Below are positions 21,476-30,654 of a stretch of 64,000 bases of DNA, one piece after another; the stretch's first letter is position 1, and each line of letters begins with the position of its first letter. Source of the stretch: Ornithinimicrobium avium (GTDB lineage Bacteria > Actinomycetota > Actinomycetes > Actinomycetales > Dermatophilaceae); assembly GCF_003351765.1 (NCBI RefSeq), contig NZ_CP031229.1, positions 1,550,001 through 1,614,000 of the forward strand, given 5' to 3'. A program made the position numbers and the translations under genes. The notes under the pieces were generated by a model, which did not search any database, was not told where the DNA came from, and worked only from the letters and a program-made list of their open reading frames with translations.

Positions 21476-23809
21476 ATGACGGGGAGGTCGGCGACCGGGC
21501 ACGCGTCGGGGGACGCCGCCCCGGCGCTCGCCGCCACCCACGGTGCCCACCTGCACCGCCTCGCCGCGATGCTCAGCGGCAGCACCGACGCCGCCACCGC
21601 CCTCGTCGCCCGCACTCTCCTGGCCGCCGGCGACCAGGCACCGGCGGCACAGGAACCTCAGCTCGGGGTCGACCTCGTCCGCCTCTACCTGCGCACCGCG
21701 CCGCGCCGTCGGGAGCGAGCCGAGCCGAGCCGGGCACGGGACGCCGGTGACCTCCTGCGGACGCTGCGCCCACGGGCCCGTGCGGCCTCGGTCCTGCGCC
21801 TGGTGGAGGACTGGGACACGGCGTCGGTCGCGCGGGCCGTCGGCGTCCGCCCGCATCGGGTCGACGCCCTCGTCCCCGCGGCGCCCGGCCTCGGGACCGC
21901 CCTGGCCGCGGTCGCCGACCAGCACGCGCTGACCGGCGCCGACCTGACCCGGGAGCTCGACGACGAGCTGCGGGTGGCGACCCCACCGACCTCGGGCGGG
22001 GACCGCAGACGGTGGCGGTGGCTCGTGGCGGCGGCCGTCCCGCTCGCGGTGCTGGCCGGCTGGGCCGCCGTGACCGGCGGCCCGGACGAGGCCGAGGACC
22101 GGCCGTCGGTGACGGCGGGACCCGACGACGGCCCGCGCCCCGACCTCACCGCCGCCGGCTGGAAGCTGGACGAGGACGGCGAGCCACCCCGGGCGGCGAC
22201 GGGGCTGGCGGTGGCCAGGGTCCTCGCCCTCGGTGCCCGCGACCCTGCCCAGGAGGTCTCCTGGCCGGCGCCGATGAACGCCGACGCCAGCTTCGCCGTG
22301 CTCTGGTGCGACATGCCGCCGGCGCAGGACGCCCACCTCACCGTGCCCTCGGCGACGCTCGCCGTGGGCGCGGACGAGGTCCCGCTGCCCTGCGCGGGCC
22401 GCGACGGGTCCCCACCCGTCACCGGGCTCGTGCCCCTGCCTCCGGGCGGATCCGGACAGGTCCGGCTCGAGGGCGACCTGCCGCCCGGCGGGGGGGCCAC
22501 CCTCGCGATCTACAACGAGGCCGGCTCCGCCGACGCACCGCTACCCCGCGGCAGCCTGGGCGACGCCCCTGAGGCCCCGGAGGGCAGCGTCGTGCTGGAC
22601 CCGACGGACACGGTGCCGACACCTGACTACGGCCCGGGACGCCGTGCGCTGCGGCCCGTGTCCGTCGAGGTGGGGCACGACAGCGCGGTCCGGGTCTGGG
22701 TCGGGCGCTCCGGTGCGGTGGCGGTGGACGTGGGTGGCGCGCCGGCGACGGACGACGGGGACGTGAGGGCGGCGCGGGAACGGCTGGCACGCGACGGCGG
22801 CCCCGAAGGCTCGCAGCCCGACCGGCCGGACTGGCGCACGCAGCAGGCCGACCTGCGCTGGGGCAGGTGGCTGGCCTGGGTGCCCGGGGAGGTTCGGACC
22901 TTCGACCTGCCCGACGCCGTCCGGCCGGCGCCGGGCGAGCGCGCCACGGTCACCGTCGAGGTCGTCGTCGAGAACATGGAGGAGCATCTCCAGGTCGCGG
23001 TCCTCGACGCGGCGAGGGTGCGGGTCGACACCGGTCCGGTGCAGGCCGAGCAAGCGCCGCGGGCACCTGCCCTGGTCGGGGGCCACCGCCTGGTCGGCGC
23101 CTGGCGGCTGCCTCTCGACGGCCATCGTCGCGAGCTGCTGGGCGCCTCCGCGACGACCGGTCCGCTGGCGGCCGTGGGCGTCCTGCCGGCCGACCGGCCA
23201 GGGATCGTGATGTGGGGCTGGACAGGTGTCGTCGACCGCGGCGGGCAGGCGGTCGAGCTGTGGTTGGCCTCCGACGTCGCCTCCGGCCTGCAGTCCCTGC
23301 AGCAGGGCTGGGGCCAGCGGCTCCCCCTCGACGGCGGGGGCGCGCTCCACGCCTCGGCCCCGGCGGTCCCCGACGGGGGCGAGGCCCTGCTGCTCGTCTA
23401 CGAGCCCGTGCCCTACGAGGACTTCGACTTCGCCACCGCCTCCGTGCCGCCCGGCTCGTGGACCGTGGGGGCCGAGCCGCCCCCGACCGCCAGCTACCCC
23501 GGCGTCCAGCCCCTGGCCGTCATCGGTCCCGAGGACCTCGAGGACGGCAGCGCGAGCCTGGACCTGCCCGCCCACGGCCCGGTCGCGGCCCGGGTCACGA
23601 CGGAGGGCCGGGGCCGGATCCGCTTCCTGATCGGCGACCACGACGCGGACAACCTGTGGGACTCCGGCGGATGGTGGTCGAGCTGGACCGACGAGCCGGT
23701 CGTCTCCGAGGTCGACCTGACCTTCTCCGAGGGCGAGGCCGAGCGCGAGCTGACCGTCGTGGTGGAGGACTACGAGGAGTTCACCGTGGAGGTGCTGGCT
23801 CCCGGCTGA
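21476..23809 (+). CDS. Degenerate ECF-sigma-like domain fused through one membrane helix to a large extracytoplasmic region (777 aa)
   Basis: Not a named family. Residues about 22-50 ('HLHRLAAMLSGSTDAATALV') resemble sigma-factor region 2 and residues about 97-132 ('LRPRARAASVLRLVEDWDTA', then 'SVARAVGVRPHRVDAL') resemble region 4 with its helix-turn-helix. The linker is short and much conservation is missing, so DNA binding may be lost. One hydrophobic helix at about 182-200, after an Arg-rich stretch, would place the remaining 570 or so residues outside the cell. That region is Asp/Glu/Gly-rich, apparently all-beta, with several loosely repeated modules. ECF sigma factors with membrane-anchored extensions are known in actinobacteria. 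No anti-sigma gene is adjacent. Confidence 0.75.
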   Translation: MTGRSATGHASGDAAPALAATHGAHLHRLAAMLSGSTDAATALVARTLLAAGDQAPAAQEPQLGVDLVRLYLRTAPRRRERAEPSRARDAGDLLRTLRPRARAASVLRLVEDWDTASVARAVGVRPHRVDALVPAAPGLGTALAAVADQHALTGADLTRELDDELRVATPPTSGGDRRRWRWLVAAAVPLAVLAGWAAVTGGPDEAEDRPSVTAGPDDGPRPDLTAAGWKLDEDGEPPRAATGLAVARVLALGARDPAQEVSWPAPMNADASFAVLWCDMPPAQDAHLTVPSATLAVGADEVPLPCAGRDGSPPVTGLVPLPPGGSGQVRLEGDLPPGGGATLAIYNEAGSADAPLPRGSLGDAPEAPEGSVVLDPTDTVPTPDYGPGRRALRPVSVEVGHDSAVRVWVGRSGAVAVDVGGAPATDDGDVRAARERLARDGGPEGSQPDRPDWRTQQADLRWGRWLAWVPGEVRTFDLPDAVRPAPGERATVTVEVVVENMEEHLQVAVLDAARVRVDTGPVQAEQAPRAPALVGGHRLVGAWRLPLDGHRRELLGASATTGPLAAVGVLPADRPGIVMWGWTGVVDRGGQAVELWLASDVASGLQSLQQGWGQRLPLDGGGALHASAPAVPDGGEALLLVYEPVPYEDFDFATASVPPGSWTVGAEPPPTASYPGVQPLAVIGPEDLEDGSASLDLPAHGPVAARVTTEGRGRIRFLIGDHDADNLWDSGGWWSSWTDEPVVSEVDLTFSEGEAERELTVVVEDYEEFTVEVLAPG

Positions 23810-23834
23810 GCGGGCCCCTGAGACACTGGACCAC

Positions 23835-24236
23835 GTGACCCAGCAGACCGACACCACGACGTTCTACGAGCGCGTCGGCGGCCACGAGACCTTCCGCCGG
23901 CTCGTCCACGAGTTCTACCTGGGCGTCGCCGGCGACCCGCCCCTGCGGGAGATCTATCCGGAGGAGGACCTCGGCCCGGCCGAGGACCGGCTCCGGCTCT
24001 TCCTCGAGCAGTACTGGGGCGGGCCCAGCACCTACCAGGAGACCCGCGGCCACCCGCGCCTGCGGATGCGGCACGTCCCCTACCGGGTGACGCCGACCCA
24101 GCGCGACCGGTGGCTGCGGCACATGCACGCCGCCATCGACAGCATCGGCGACCGGCTGAGCGCGAGCGACGAGCTCATGATGCGCGACTACATGGACCGG
24201 GCCGCCGAGGCGATGGTCAACGCCCTCGAGGAGTGA
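23835..24236 (+). CDS. glbO: Group II truncated haemoglobin
   Basis: A 2/2 globin of 133 residues. It begins 'TFYERVGGHETFRRLVHEFY', the typical trHb start, and has 'DLGPAEDRLRLFLEQYWGGP' and 'HPRLRMRHVPYRVTPTQRDRW', which carries the proximal His and the Trp conserved in group II. Likely roles are oxygen or NO handling at the membrane. Start is GTG at 23835, 26 bases after the sigma-like fusion gene. The next gene is an alpha-glucosidase, as in several other actinomycetes. Confidence 0.93.
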   Translation: MTQQTDTTTFYERVGGHETFRRLVHEFYLGVAGDPPLREIYPEEDLGPAEDRLRLFLEQYWGGPSTYQETRGHPRLRMRHVPYRVTPTQRDRWLRHMHAAIDSIGDRLSASDELMMRDYMDRAAEAMVNALEE

Positions 24237-24288
24237 GCACGGCGCTGGTGTGCGCCCGCCCCGGGCGCACCGCATACCCTGGGCGACC

Positions 24289-25980
24289 ATGACCTCCCAC
24301 TTCTCCGCGACCGACGCGCCCTGGTGGCGCCACGCCGTCATCTACCAGGTCTACCCGCGCAGCTTCGCCGACAGCGACGGCGACGGCGTGGGCGACCTGC
24401 CGGGCATCGCCTCGCGCCTGCCCTACCTGGCGGAGCTGGGCGTGGACGCGATCTGGATCAGCCCGTTCTACGTCTCCCCCATGGCGGACGCCGGGTATGA
24501 CGTGGCCGACTACCGCGACGTCGACCCTCTCTTCGGGTCGCTCGCCGACGCCGACGCGCTGCTCGCGCGGGCGCACGAGCTGGGGATCCGGGTGATCGTC
24601 GACCTGGTGCCCAACCACACCAGTGACGAGCACGCGTGGTTCCGGGCCGCGCTGGCCGCGGCGCCCGGGTCGCCGGAGCGGGCGCGCTACGTCTTCCGCG
24701 ACGGCAGGGGCGAGGACGGCGGGCAGCCGCCGAACAACTGGAGGTCGGTCTTCGGCGGCATCGCCTGGACGCGCGTCACCGAGGCCGACGGGTCGCCCGG
24801 GCAGTGGTACCTGCACCTCTTCGACGACAAGCAGCCCGACCTCGACTGGCGCAACCCGGAGGTGGTGGAGGAGTTCCACGCCATCCTGCGCTTCTGGCTG
24901 GACCGCGGCGTCGACGGCTTCCGGGTCGACGTGGCCCACTCGCTGATCAAGGCCGAGGGGCTGCCGGACTGGAACGAGCGGGCGGTGATGGCCGGCGCCG
25001 CCGACGACGCCGCGCACGCCAACCTCGGGCCGATGTGGGACCAGGACGAGGTGCACGAGGTCTACCGCGGCTGGCGCGAGGTCCTCGACTCCTACGGGCA
25101 GAGCGCGCCAGGGACGGGCGAGCGGATCCTCGTCGCCGAGGCATGGCTGCCGCACCAGCGGCGCACCATGCGCTTCGTGCGCGAGGACGAGATGCACCAG
25201 GCGTTCAACTTCCACTTCCTGGAGACCGCGTGGCGCGCCGAGGACCTGCGCGAGGTGATCGAGGAGTCGCTGGTCGAGGCGGGCGCCGTCGGCGCCCCGA
25301 CGACCTGGGTGCTGTCCAACCACGACGTGGTGCGCCACGCCTCGCGCCTGGGGCTGCCCGTCGGCACCCATCGCCCCAACGGCATCGGACCGGGCGACGA
25401 GCAGCCCAACTCCGTGCTGGGCCTGCGCCGGGCCCGGGCCGCGACCGCGCTCATGCTGGCCCTGCCCGGCAGCGCCTACCTCTACAACGGCGAGGAGCTC
25501 GGCCTGCCCGACCACACCGCCCTGCCGGCCCGCGCCCGGCAGGACCCGGCGTTCCGGCGCACCAAGGGCGAGGAGACCGGGCGTGACGGCTGCCGGGTGC
25601 CGGTGCCCTGGGTGGCCGACGCCCCCGCCTACGGCTTCTCGCCGCAGGAGCGCAGCTGGCTGCCCCAGCCGCTGGTCTACGGGCCGCTGGCGGTGGACCG
25701 CCAGGAGGGCGTGGCCGGCTCGACCCTCGAGCTCTACCGCACGATGTTGCGCCTCCGCCGCGAGGACGACCTCGGCATGGGCGAGCTGGAGTGGCTCGGG
25801 GGCTACGACCCGGCCGTGGTGGCCTTCACGAACAGCCGCCCCGGCGGCCGTGCGCTGACCGTGCTGACCAACCTGGGCGCCGACCCGGTCGCGCTGCCGG
25901 AGGGTCTCGAGGTGCTGCTCACCAGCGGCCGTCTCGAGGACGGGCTGCTCCCGCAGGACTGCACCGCGTGGCTGGCCTGA
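24289..25980 (+). CDS. Alpha-glucosidase / oligo-1,6-glucosidase-like GH13 enzyme
   Basis: A 563-residue GH13 glycosidase. The N-terminal 'WWRHAVIYQVYPRSFADSDGDGVGDL' region is the hallmark of alpha-glucosidases and trehalose-type enzymes. Catalytic residues are Asp in 'GFRVDVAHSL' (about 213), Glu in 'LVAEAWLP' (about 282) and Asp in 'SNHDVVRH' (about 344). The calcium/loop motif 'DLVPNHTSDEHAWF' is intact. No signal peptide, so it acts on imported maltose or isomaltose-type sugars. The ATG at 24289 starts the conserved domain directly; the frame is open 13 codons further. A long hairpin follows the stop. Confidence 0.93.
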   Translation: MTSHFSATDAPWWRHAVIYQVYPRSFADSDGDGVGDLPGIASRLPYLAELGVDAIWISPFYVSPMADAGYDVADYRDVDPLFGSLADADALLARAHELGIRVIVDLVPNHTSDEHAWFRAALAAAPGSPERARYVFRDGRGEDGGQPPNNWRSVFGGIAWTRVTEADGSPGQWYLHLFDDKQPDLDWRNPEVVEEFHAILRFWLDRGVDGFRVDVAHSLIKAEGLPDWNERAVMAGAADDAAHANLGPMWDQDEVHEVYRGWREVLDSYGQSAPGTGERILVAEAWLPHQRRTMRFVREDEMHQAFNFHFLETAWRAEDLREVIEESLVEAGAVGAPTTWVLSNHDVVRHASRLGLPVGTHRPNGIGPGDEQPNSVLGLRRARAATALMLALPGSAYLYNGEELGLPDHTALPARARQDPAFRRTKGEETGRDGCRVPVPWVADAPAYGFSPQERSWLPQPLVYGPLAVDRQEGVAGSTLELYRTMLRLRREDDLGMGELEWLGGYDPAVVAFTNSRPGGRALTVLTNLGADPVALPEGLEVLLTSGRLEDGLLPQDCTAWLA

Positions 25981-26046
25981 GTCAGGCCGCTGTGTCAGGC
26001 AGCCCCGGGGTGGGAGCCCCGGCAGCGCCTGACACAGCTGCCTGAC
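25981..26046. terminator. Long inverted repeat between converging genes
   Basis: GCTGTGTCAGGC (25989-26000) pairs with GCCTGACACAGC (26027-26038). The outer GTCAGGC (25981-25987) also pairs with GCCTGAC (26040-26046), and the core is rich in CCCCGG. It lies between the alpha-glucosidase stop and the stop of the CNNM gene at 26051, so it probably ends both transcripts. Confidence 0.75.
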
Positions 26047-26050
26047 GTTC

Positions 26051-27358
26051 CTACTGCTCCTGCTCCGAGGGTGCCTCGCGGGTGACCTCGACCTCGCGGA
26101 TCCGCATACCCTCCATCCTCACCACGCGCAGCCGGACGCCGTCGACCTCGACCTCGTCGCCCTCACTGGCGACCCGGCCGAGCAGCGCCAGCACCAGTCC
26201 GGCCACGGTCTCGTAGGAACCGTGCGGCAGGTTCAGCTCAAGGGCGTCCTCGAGCTCCTCGACGATGAGCCCGCCGGAGACGCGGGCGCTGCCGCCCTCC
26301 TGGACGAGCGAGTCCTCCGGGTCGAGGCCGGTGTCGTACTCGTCGTAGATCTCGCCGACCAGCTCCTCGATGAGGTCCTCGATCGTGACGATCCCCTCGG
26401 TGCCGCCGTGCTCGTCGACGACGAGGGCCAGGTGCTGCTGGTCCGCGCGCAGCGCGTGCAGCGCTGGTAGGACCGGCTTGGTGACCGGCATCGCGACGAT
26501 CTCGCGGGCCAGGTCGCCGACCCGCACCCCGGCGCGCTCGTCCTCGTCGACGGTGAGCAGGTCACGGATGTGGACGAAGCCGACGACGTCGTCGACGGTC
26601 CGCGCGATCACCGGGTAGCGGCTGTGGGTGGAGGTGCGCAGGAACTCCTCGATCTCCGCCACGCTCTGGCCGGCGTGGAGGAACTCCACGTCCGGGCGGG
26701 GCCGGAGGACGTCGCCGAGGGTGCGCTCGGAGGCCCGGAAGACGTCGGAGAGGATCTCCCTGCTGTAGGGCCGCAGCCCGCTGTTGTCCTCGACGACGCG
26801 GCGCAGCTCCTCGATCGACATCTCCTCACCGCTGCCACCGGGATCGCCGCCGAGCAGCCGGACGACCGCGTTGGTCGATACCGACAACAGCCAGATGACC
26901 GGCTTGAGCGCGGTCGCGAAGAACCCGAGCGGCGGGGCCAGCACCTTGGTGAACCCCGCCGACCTCTGCATCGCCAGCCGCTTGGGCGCCAGCTCCCCGA
27001 GCACCAGCGAGAGGTAGGCGATCATGAGCGTCATGAGCACCAGCGCGAGGGGGTCCGCGACGCCCGTGCCCAGACCGGCCGACTGCAGCCACCGGGAGAC
27101 GTAGGGAGCGATCGTGGCACCGCCGAAGGCCGAGGAGAAGAACCCGGCGACGGTCACGCCGACCTGGACCGCGGAGAGGAAGGTGTTGGGGTCGCGGACG
27201 AGCTTGGCGATGCGCGGCCCGCTGCCGCCCGCGCGCTCGATCTGGTCGACCTGGCTGGGACGCAGGGAGACGATCGCCATCTCGGTCGCCGCGAAGACGC
27301 CGCCGATGAGCACGAACAGCAGGACGAGCGCGATGTTGGTCAGGAGGGTGGCGTCCAT
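26051..27358 (-). CDS. CNNM/DUF21 membrane protein with CBS pair and CorC-HlyC domain
   Basis: Domain order is clear. An N-terminal CNNM membrane domain (about 1-190) has three to four helices and the motifs 'FAATEMAIVSL' and 'LVLGELAPKRLAM'. A CBS pair (about 205-335) includes 'HSRYPVIARTVDDVVGFVHIRDLL' and 'LALVVDEHGGTEGIVTIEDLIEELVGEI'. A C-terminal CorC/HlyC transporter-associated domain follows, with 'LPHGSYETVAGLVLALLGRVA'. Proteins of this type are proposed Mg2+ or Co2+ efflux transporters; older annotations call them haemolysins. Length of 435 is normal. Confidence 0.93.
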   Translation of the reverse strand: MDATLLTNIALVLLFVLIGGVFAATEMAIVSLRPSQVDQIERAGGSGPRIAKLVRDPNTFLSAVQVGVTVAGFFSSAFGGATIAPYVSRWLQSAGLGTGVADPLALVLMTLMIAYLSLVLGELAPKRLAMQRSAGFTKVLAPPLGFFATALKPVIWLLSVSTNAVVRLLGGDPGGSGEEMSIEELRRVVEDNSGLRPYSREILSDVFRASERTLGDVLRPRPDVEFLHAGQSVAEIEEFLRTSTHSRYPVIARTVDDVVGFVHIRDLLTVDEDERAGVRVGDLAREIVAMPVTKPVLPALHALRADQQHLALVVDEHGGTEGIVTIEDLIEELVGEIYDEYDTGLDPEDSLVQEGGSARVSGGLIVEELEDALELNLPHGSYETVAGLVLALLGRVASEGDEVEVDGVRLRVVRMEGMRIREVEVTREAPSEQEQ

Positions 27359-27385
27359 ACCGAGAAGGGTATGGGGTGGTGCAGC

Positions 27386-28740
27386 TCAGTCGAGCGGGTC
27401 CGTCTCCTGCTCCGTCGGCCCGCTCGCCGTGGCCGGAGCGTCCTTCTGGTCACCGGCGAGCGCGTCCAGCGACCGCGGCAGCTCGCGCATCCCCAGCAGC
27501 GGGGAGAGGAGCACCGGCACCGCGGCGAGGATGGAGACGGCGGAGAAGAGCCACAGCGTCGGCACGATGCCCAGGCCCCGGCCGAGCACCCCCCGAGCAG
27601 CGCGCCGATCGGCATCGGGCCCCAGACCAGGAAGCGGATCGAGGCGTTCATCCGCCCCAGCAGCGGCTTGGGGCACAGCCGCTGGCGGAAGCTGACCTGG
27701 GCGATGTTGTAGACGACGACCGACCAGGAGAGCAGGAAGTTGCCGACGAGCAGGGTCGGCACGGCCGGCAGCACCGAGGCCAGCGGGATGGCCAGCATGG
27801 TCAGGCCGCCCAGCAGCGCGGACAGCGGGATGGCGCGGCCCTCGCCGACGAGCCGGCCGAAGCGGTCCGAGCTCACCGCGCCGAGCAGGCCGCCGACGGC
27901 GCCGAGGGACAGGACCAGGCCGAGGGTGGTCTCCGACAGGCCGAGGGTGCGGACGACGTAGAGGACGAAGAGCGCGAAGACCGCCGAGGAGGCGAGGTTG
28001 GAGGTGCCGGTGCAGGCGACGATCCGGCGCAGCAGGGGATGGCGCAGGACGAAGGCCAGGCCCTCCTTGATCTCCTCCACCAGGGGCCGTCGGGCCGCCG
28101 GGTCGGGGCGCTGCTCGCGGTGCCGGATCCGGCTGACGAAGAGCGAGGACAGAGCCATGCAGACCGCGGTGGCGAGGATGGTCAGCGGCGAGCCGACGAG
28201 GCGGACCAGCGCCGCGGCGGCGGCGGGCCCGGCCACGTGTGCGGTCTGCTGGCTGGCCTGCAGCTTGCCGTTGCCCTCGCTGATCTGCTCGCCCTCGACG
28301 ATCTCGGGCAGGTAGGACTGGTTGGCGACGTCGAAGAAGACGGTGATGCAGCCCACCGCAAAGGCCACCACGAACAGCTGGCCCATCGTCAGCACGTCGA
28401 GCAGCCAGGCCGCCGGGATCGTCACGAGCAGGGCGGCGCGCAGCAGGTCACCGGCGACGATGACGCGCTTCTTGCGCCAGCGGTCGACCCAGGCGCCGGC
28501 CGGCAGGCTGATGAGCAGGAAGGCCAGCGACTCCAGCATCGCCAGCACCCCCATCTCGAAGGCGTCCGCGTGCAGGAGCTGGACGGCCAGCAGCGGGAGG
28601 GCGAAGCCGACGAACTGCACACCGAAGACCGACACCGTGTCGCCCATCCACAGCTGGCGGAAGTCGTGGTGGCGCAACAGGGTGCGTCGGTGCGTCGCTG
28701 CGGCGGTGCTGGGTGCTGCGGTGCTGGGTGCACGGTCCAC
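27386..28740 (-). pseudogene. MFS exporter with an apparent one-base frameshift near the C-terminus
   Basis: A twelve-helix MFS drug-efflux-type permease ('LRHHDFRQLWMGDTVSVFGVQ' at the start, 'GAWVDRWRKKRVIVAGDLLRA' as the loop 2-3 signature). From GTG 28740 (AGGA five bases upstream) the frame is good until 'MPIGALLGG'. It then enters a run of six G on the coding strand (27589-27594), after which the protein loses sense, while the proper last helix ('LWLFSAVSILAAVPVLLSPLLG') continues in the next frame to a stop at 27386. One missing G would repair it. Either a sequencing slip or a recent mutation; the rest shows no decay. Confidence 0.8.
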
Positions 28741-28828
28741 GGCGGTCCTGCCTTGAGTGATCGGCCCTTGCCGACCACTATCGTGGAACACCGGTTGGGT
28801 TTTGTCAATCACTGCTAGGGTGAGGCTC

Positions 28829-29431
28829 GTGAGCAGCGACGACCCCTGGCTCTACGTGGTCACCGACGTGGAGGTCGACGGCCCCTGGCCCGGGCCGAGC
28901 TCGATGCTCGCCCTCGCCTCGGTGGCGGTCGGCGCGGACGGCTCGGTGCACGACGAGTTCGAGGCGGTGCTCGAGCCGCTGCCCGGCGCGGCGCCCGACC
29001 CGGACACCTACGCCTGGTTCCAGACGCACCCGGAGGCCTGGGCCGCCGCGACCACCGACCCCGAGCCGGTCCCGCAGGTGCTCGACCGCTGGGTGTCCTG
29101 GGTGCGGGGGCTCCCCCGACCGAGGGCCTTCGCGGCCTCGCCGATCATCTTCGACGGGATCTGGATGGACTACTACCTGCGGCGGTTCACCCGCTGCGGC
29201 GTGGTCTCCGGTCCCTACGAGACCAACCCGCTCTTCGACCACGGCGCGGTGTGCATCCGCAGCTACGCCGCCGCGGTCACCGGTCGCCCGGTCGGTGAGA
29301 TCTCCCCCCACACCCTGCCTCCCGAGTGGTACGGCGACGTGCCGCACAGCCACCGCGCCATCGACGACGCCCGCGGGTATGCCGCCCTCCTCGCCGAGCT
29401 CTTCCGACGCTCCGGGGCGGTGGCGCCGTGA
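28829..29431 (+). CDS. DnaQ-like 3'-5' exonuclease domain protein (200 aa)
   Basis: The RNase T/DnaQ fold is indicated by an acidic motif near the start ('VVTDVEVDGP', with Asp and Glu two residues apart, residues about 12-16), a central Asp in 'FDGIWMDYYLRRF', and the final 'SHRAIDDARGYA', which fits the HxAxxD motif. The substrate could be RNA or single-stranded DNA. GTG at 28829 was chosen because the protein starts immediately before the first exonuclease motif; the open frame extends to 28757 through promoter DNA. It is divergent from the MFS gene and overlaps the next regulator gene by GTGA. Confidence 0.8.
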   Translation: MSSDDPWLYVVTDVEVDGPWPGPSSMLALASVAVGADGSVHDEFEAVLEPLPGAAPDPDTYAWFQTHPEAWAAATTDPEPVPQVLDRWVSWVRGLPRPRAFAASPIIFDGIWMDYYLRRFTRCGVVSGPYETNPLFDHGAVCIRSYAAAVTGRPVGEISPHTLPPEWYGDVPHSHRAIDDARGYAALLAELFRRSGAVAP

Positions 29432-29985
29432 CCGGGGCGGGGGACGACGTCGCGGGCGGACCGCCCGCGGGCTTGCACGAGCACCGCGACGCCACCGACG
29501 CCGAGGCCAGGGCGCTGGCCTCCGGGGTGCGGCTGCGGATCCTGCGGGCCACGCTCGACGAGCCGCTGACCAACCGGGAGATCGCCGAGGCGCTCGACCT
29601 CAACCCCGCCACCTGCCTGCACCACGTGCGCACCCTGGTCGACACCGGCTTCCTCGAGGCGCTGGAGGTCCGCCGGGGACGGCGCGGGGCCCGCGAGATC
29701 CCCTACCGGGCGACCGGCAAGTCGTGGTACACCCGCAGCCCGGTGGGCGCCAGCTCGATGCTCGAGGCCTTCCTGGCCGAGATCGCGCTCGTGCCCGAGG
29801 ATGAGCGGGGCGCGATGACCAGGCTCGGCCTGCGCCTGCCCGAGGAGCAGATGGAGGAGTTCCGGGACCGGCTCCACGCGCTGATCATGGAGTTCCACGA
29901 CCGCCCTCGCGACCCCGACGCCCAGCCGTGGTCCTTCTTCCTCTCGCTGCACCCCGACACCAGCCAGCGCCGCACGGGCCGCTGA
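29428..29985 (+). CDS. ArsR-like winged-helix transcriptional regulator (185 aa)
   Basis: A winged-helix DNA-binding domain at about residues 25-90 contains 'RLRILRATLDEPLTNREIAEAL', then the recognition helix 'LNPATCLHHVRTLVDTGFLE' and the wing 'EVRRGRRGAREIPYRAT', the usual HTH_20/ArsR pattern. The C-terminal part is helical, without an obvious metal site. The GTG start overlaps the exonuclease stop (GTGA), so it is cotranslated with it. Such regulators often control adjacent MFS exporters; the frameshifted MFS gene two genes away is a candidate target. Confidence 0.85.
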   Translation: MTGAGDDVAGGPPAGLHEHRDATDAEARALASGVRLRILRATLDEPLTNREIAEALDLNPATCLHHVRTLVDTGFLEALEVRRGRRGAREIPYRATGKSWYTRSPVGASSMLEAFLAEIALVPEDERGAMTRLGLRLPEEQMEEFRDRLHALIMEFHDRPRDPDAQPWSFFLSLHPDTSQRRTGR

Positions 29986-29997
29986 GGCACCGCAGCC

Positions 29998-30654
29998 CTA
30001 CCTGCAGACGACGTAGCCGGCGGGCAGGCTCACCCGGGTCCAGGGACCGCTGCGGTGCACGCTCGCCTGCTGGGGCTGGGACTCCGCGGCGAAACCGAGG
30101 GCCAGCGCGGCCAGGCCGGCCCCGGCCGGGACGTCGTGCTCGAGCGGGCGGCCCCACACGGCCGCCCGCAGCGCCGCGACAGCCGGTCCTCCGGCGGTGT
30201 CCGGCGTCCCCTCGGCGACCTCGGCCACGCCGGTGCGCGCGGCGGACAGCAGGCTCGTGGAGGAGATCTGCCCGACCGGCTCCCAGCCCGCGCGCGGCGG
30301 CATGACGCCGCTCCACGGCGGGCTCACCGTCGCCGGCGGCACCGCGAGCACGGTGCTGGTGTCCTGGGTGACCGACCGGCGGGCGAAGCGGTCGGTCAGG
30401 GCGGCCAGCAGCACGGTCGCGTCGAGCTCGTGGTGCCCCTCCAGCGGCGTCGTGCGCAGGCCGAGGACTGCGCCGGTGCCCACCAGGTCCCGCCCCGGCA
30501 GGACGCTGACCCACGCGGCCAGGACGGCACCCACGGCCTGGAGCCGGACCGCACCGGTCGCGTCGTAGGCCCGGGCGCGGCTGACGAAGGTCGACAGGTC
30601 GAGCAGGGACTCGGCGTCGGTGAAGGTCAGGGTGGCGTGCCGCGAGGGGCTCAC
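29998..30654 (-). CDS. Hypothetical protein (218 aa) coupled to a thioesterase gene
   Basis: No family recognised. The protein is Ala/Val/Leu-rich but mostly soluble, begins 'VSPSRHATLTFTDAESLLDLSTFVSRAR', and has several helix-like blocks. The start is the GTG at 30654, which overlaps the stop of the thioesterase gene by GTGA. The coupling suggests stoichiometric synthesis with that enzyme. An actinobacteria-restricted companion of the thioesterase is the most I can infer. It converges with the ArsR-like gene, leaving 12 bases between stops. Confidence 0.7.
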   Translation of the reverse strand: MSPSRHATLTFTDAESLLDLSTFVSRARAYDATGAVRLQAVGAVLAAWVSVLPGRDLVGTGAVLGLRTTPLEGHHELDATVLLAALTDRFARRSVTQDTSTVLAVPPATVSPPWSGVMPPRAGWEPVGQISSTSLLSAARTGVAEVAEGTPDTAGGPAVAALRAAVWGRPLEHDVPAGAGLAALALGFAAESQPQQASVHRSGPWTRVSLPAGYVVCR

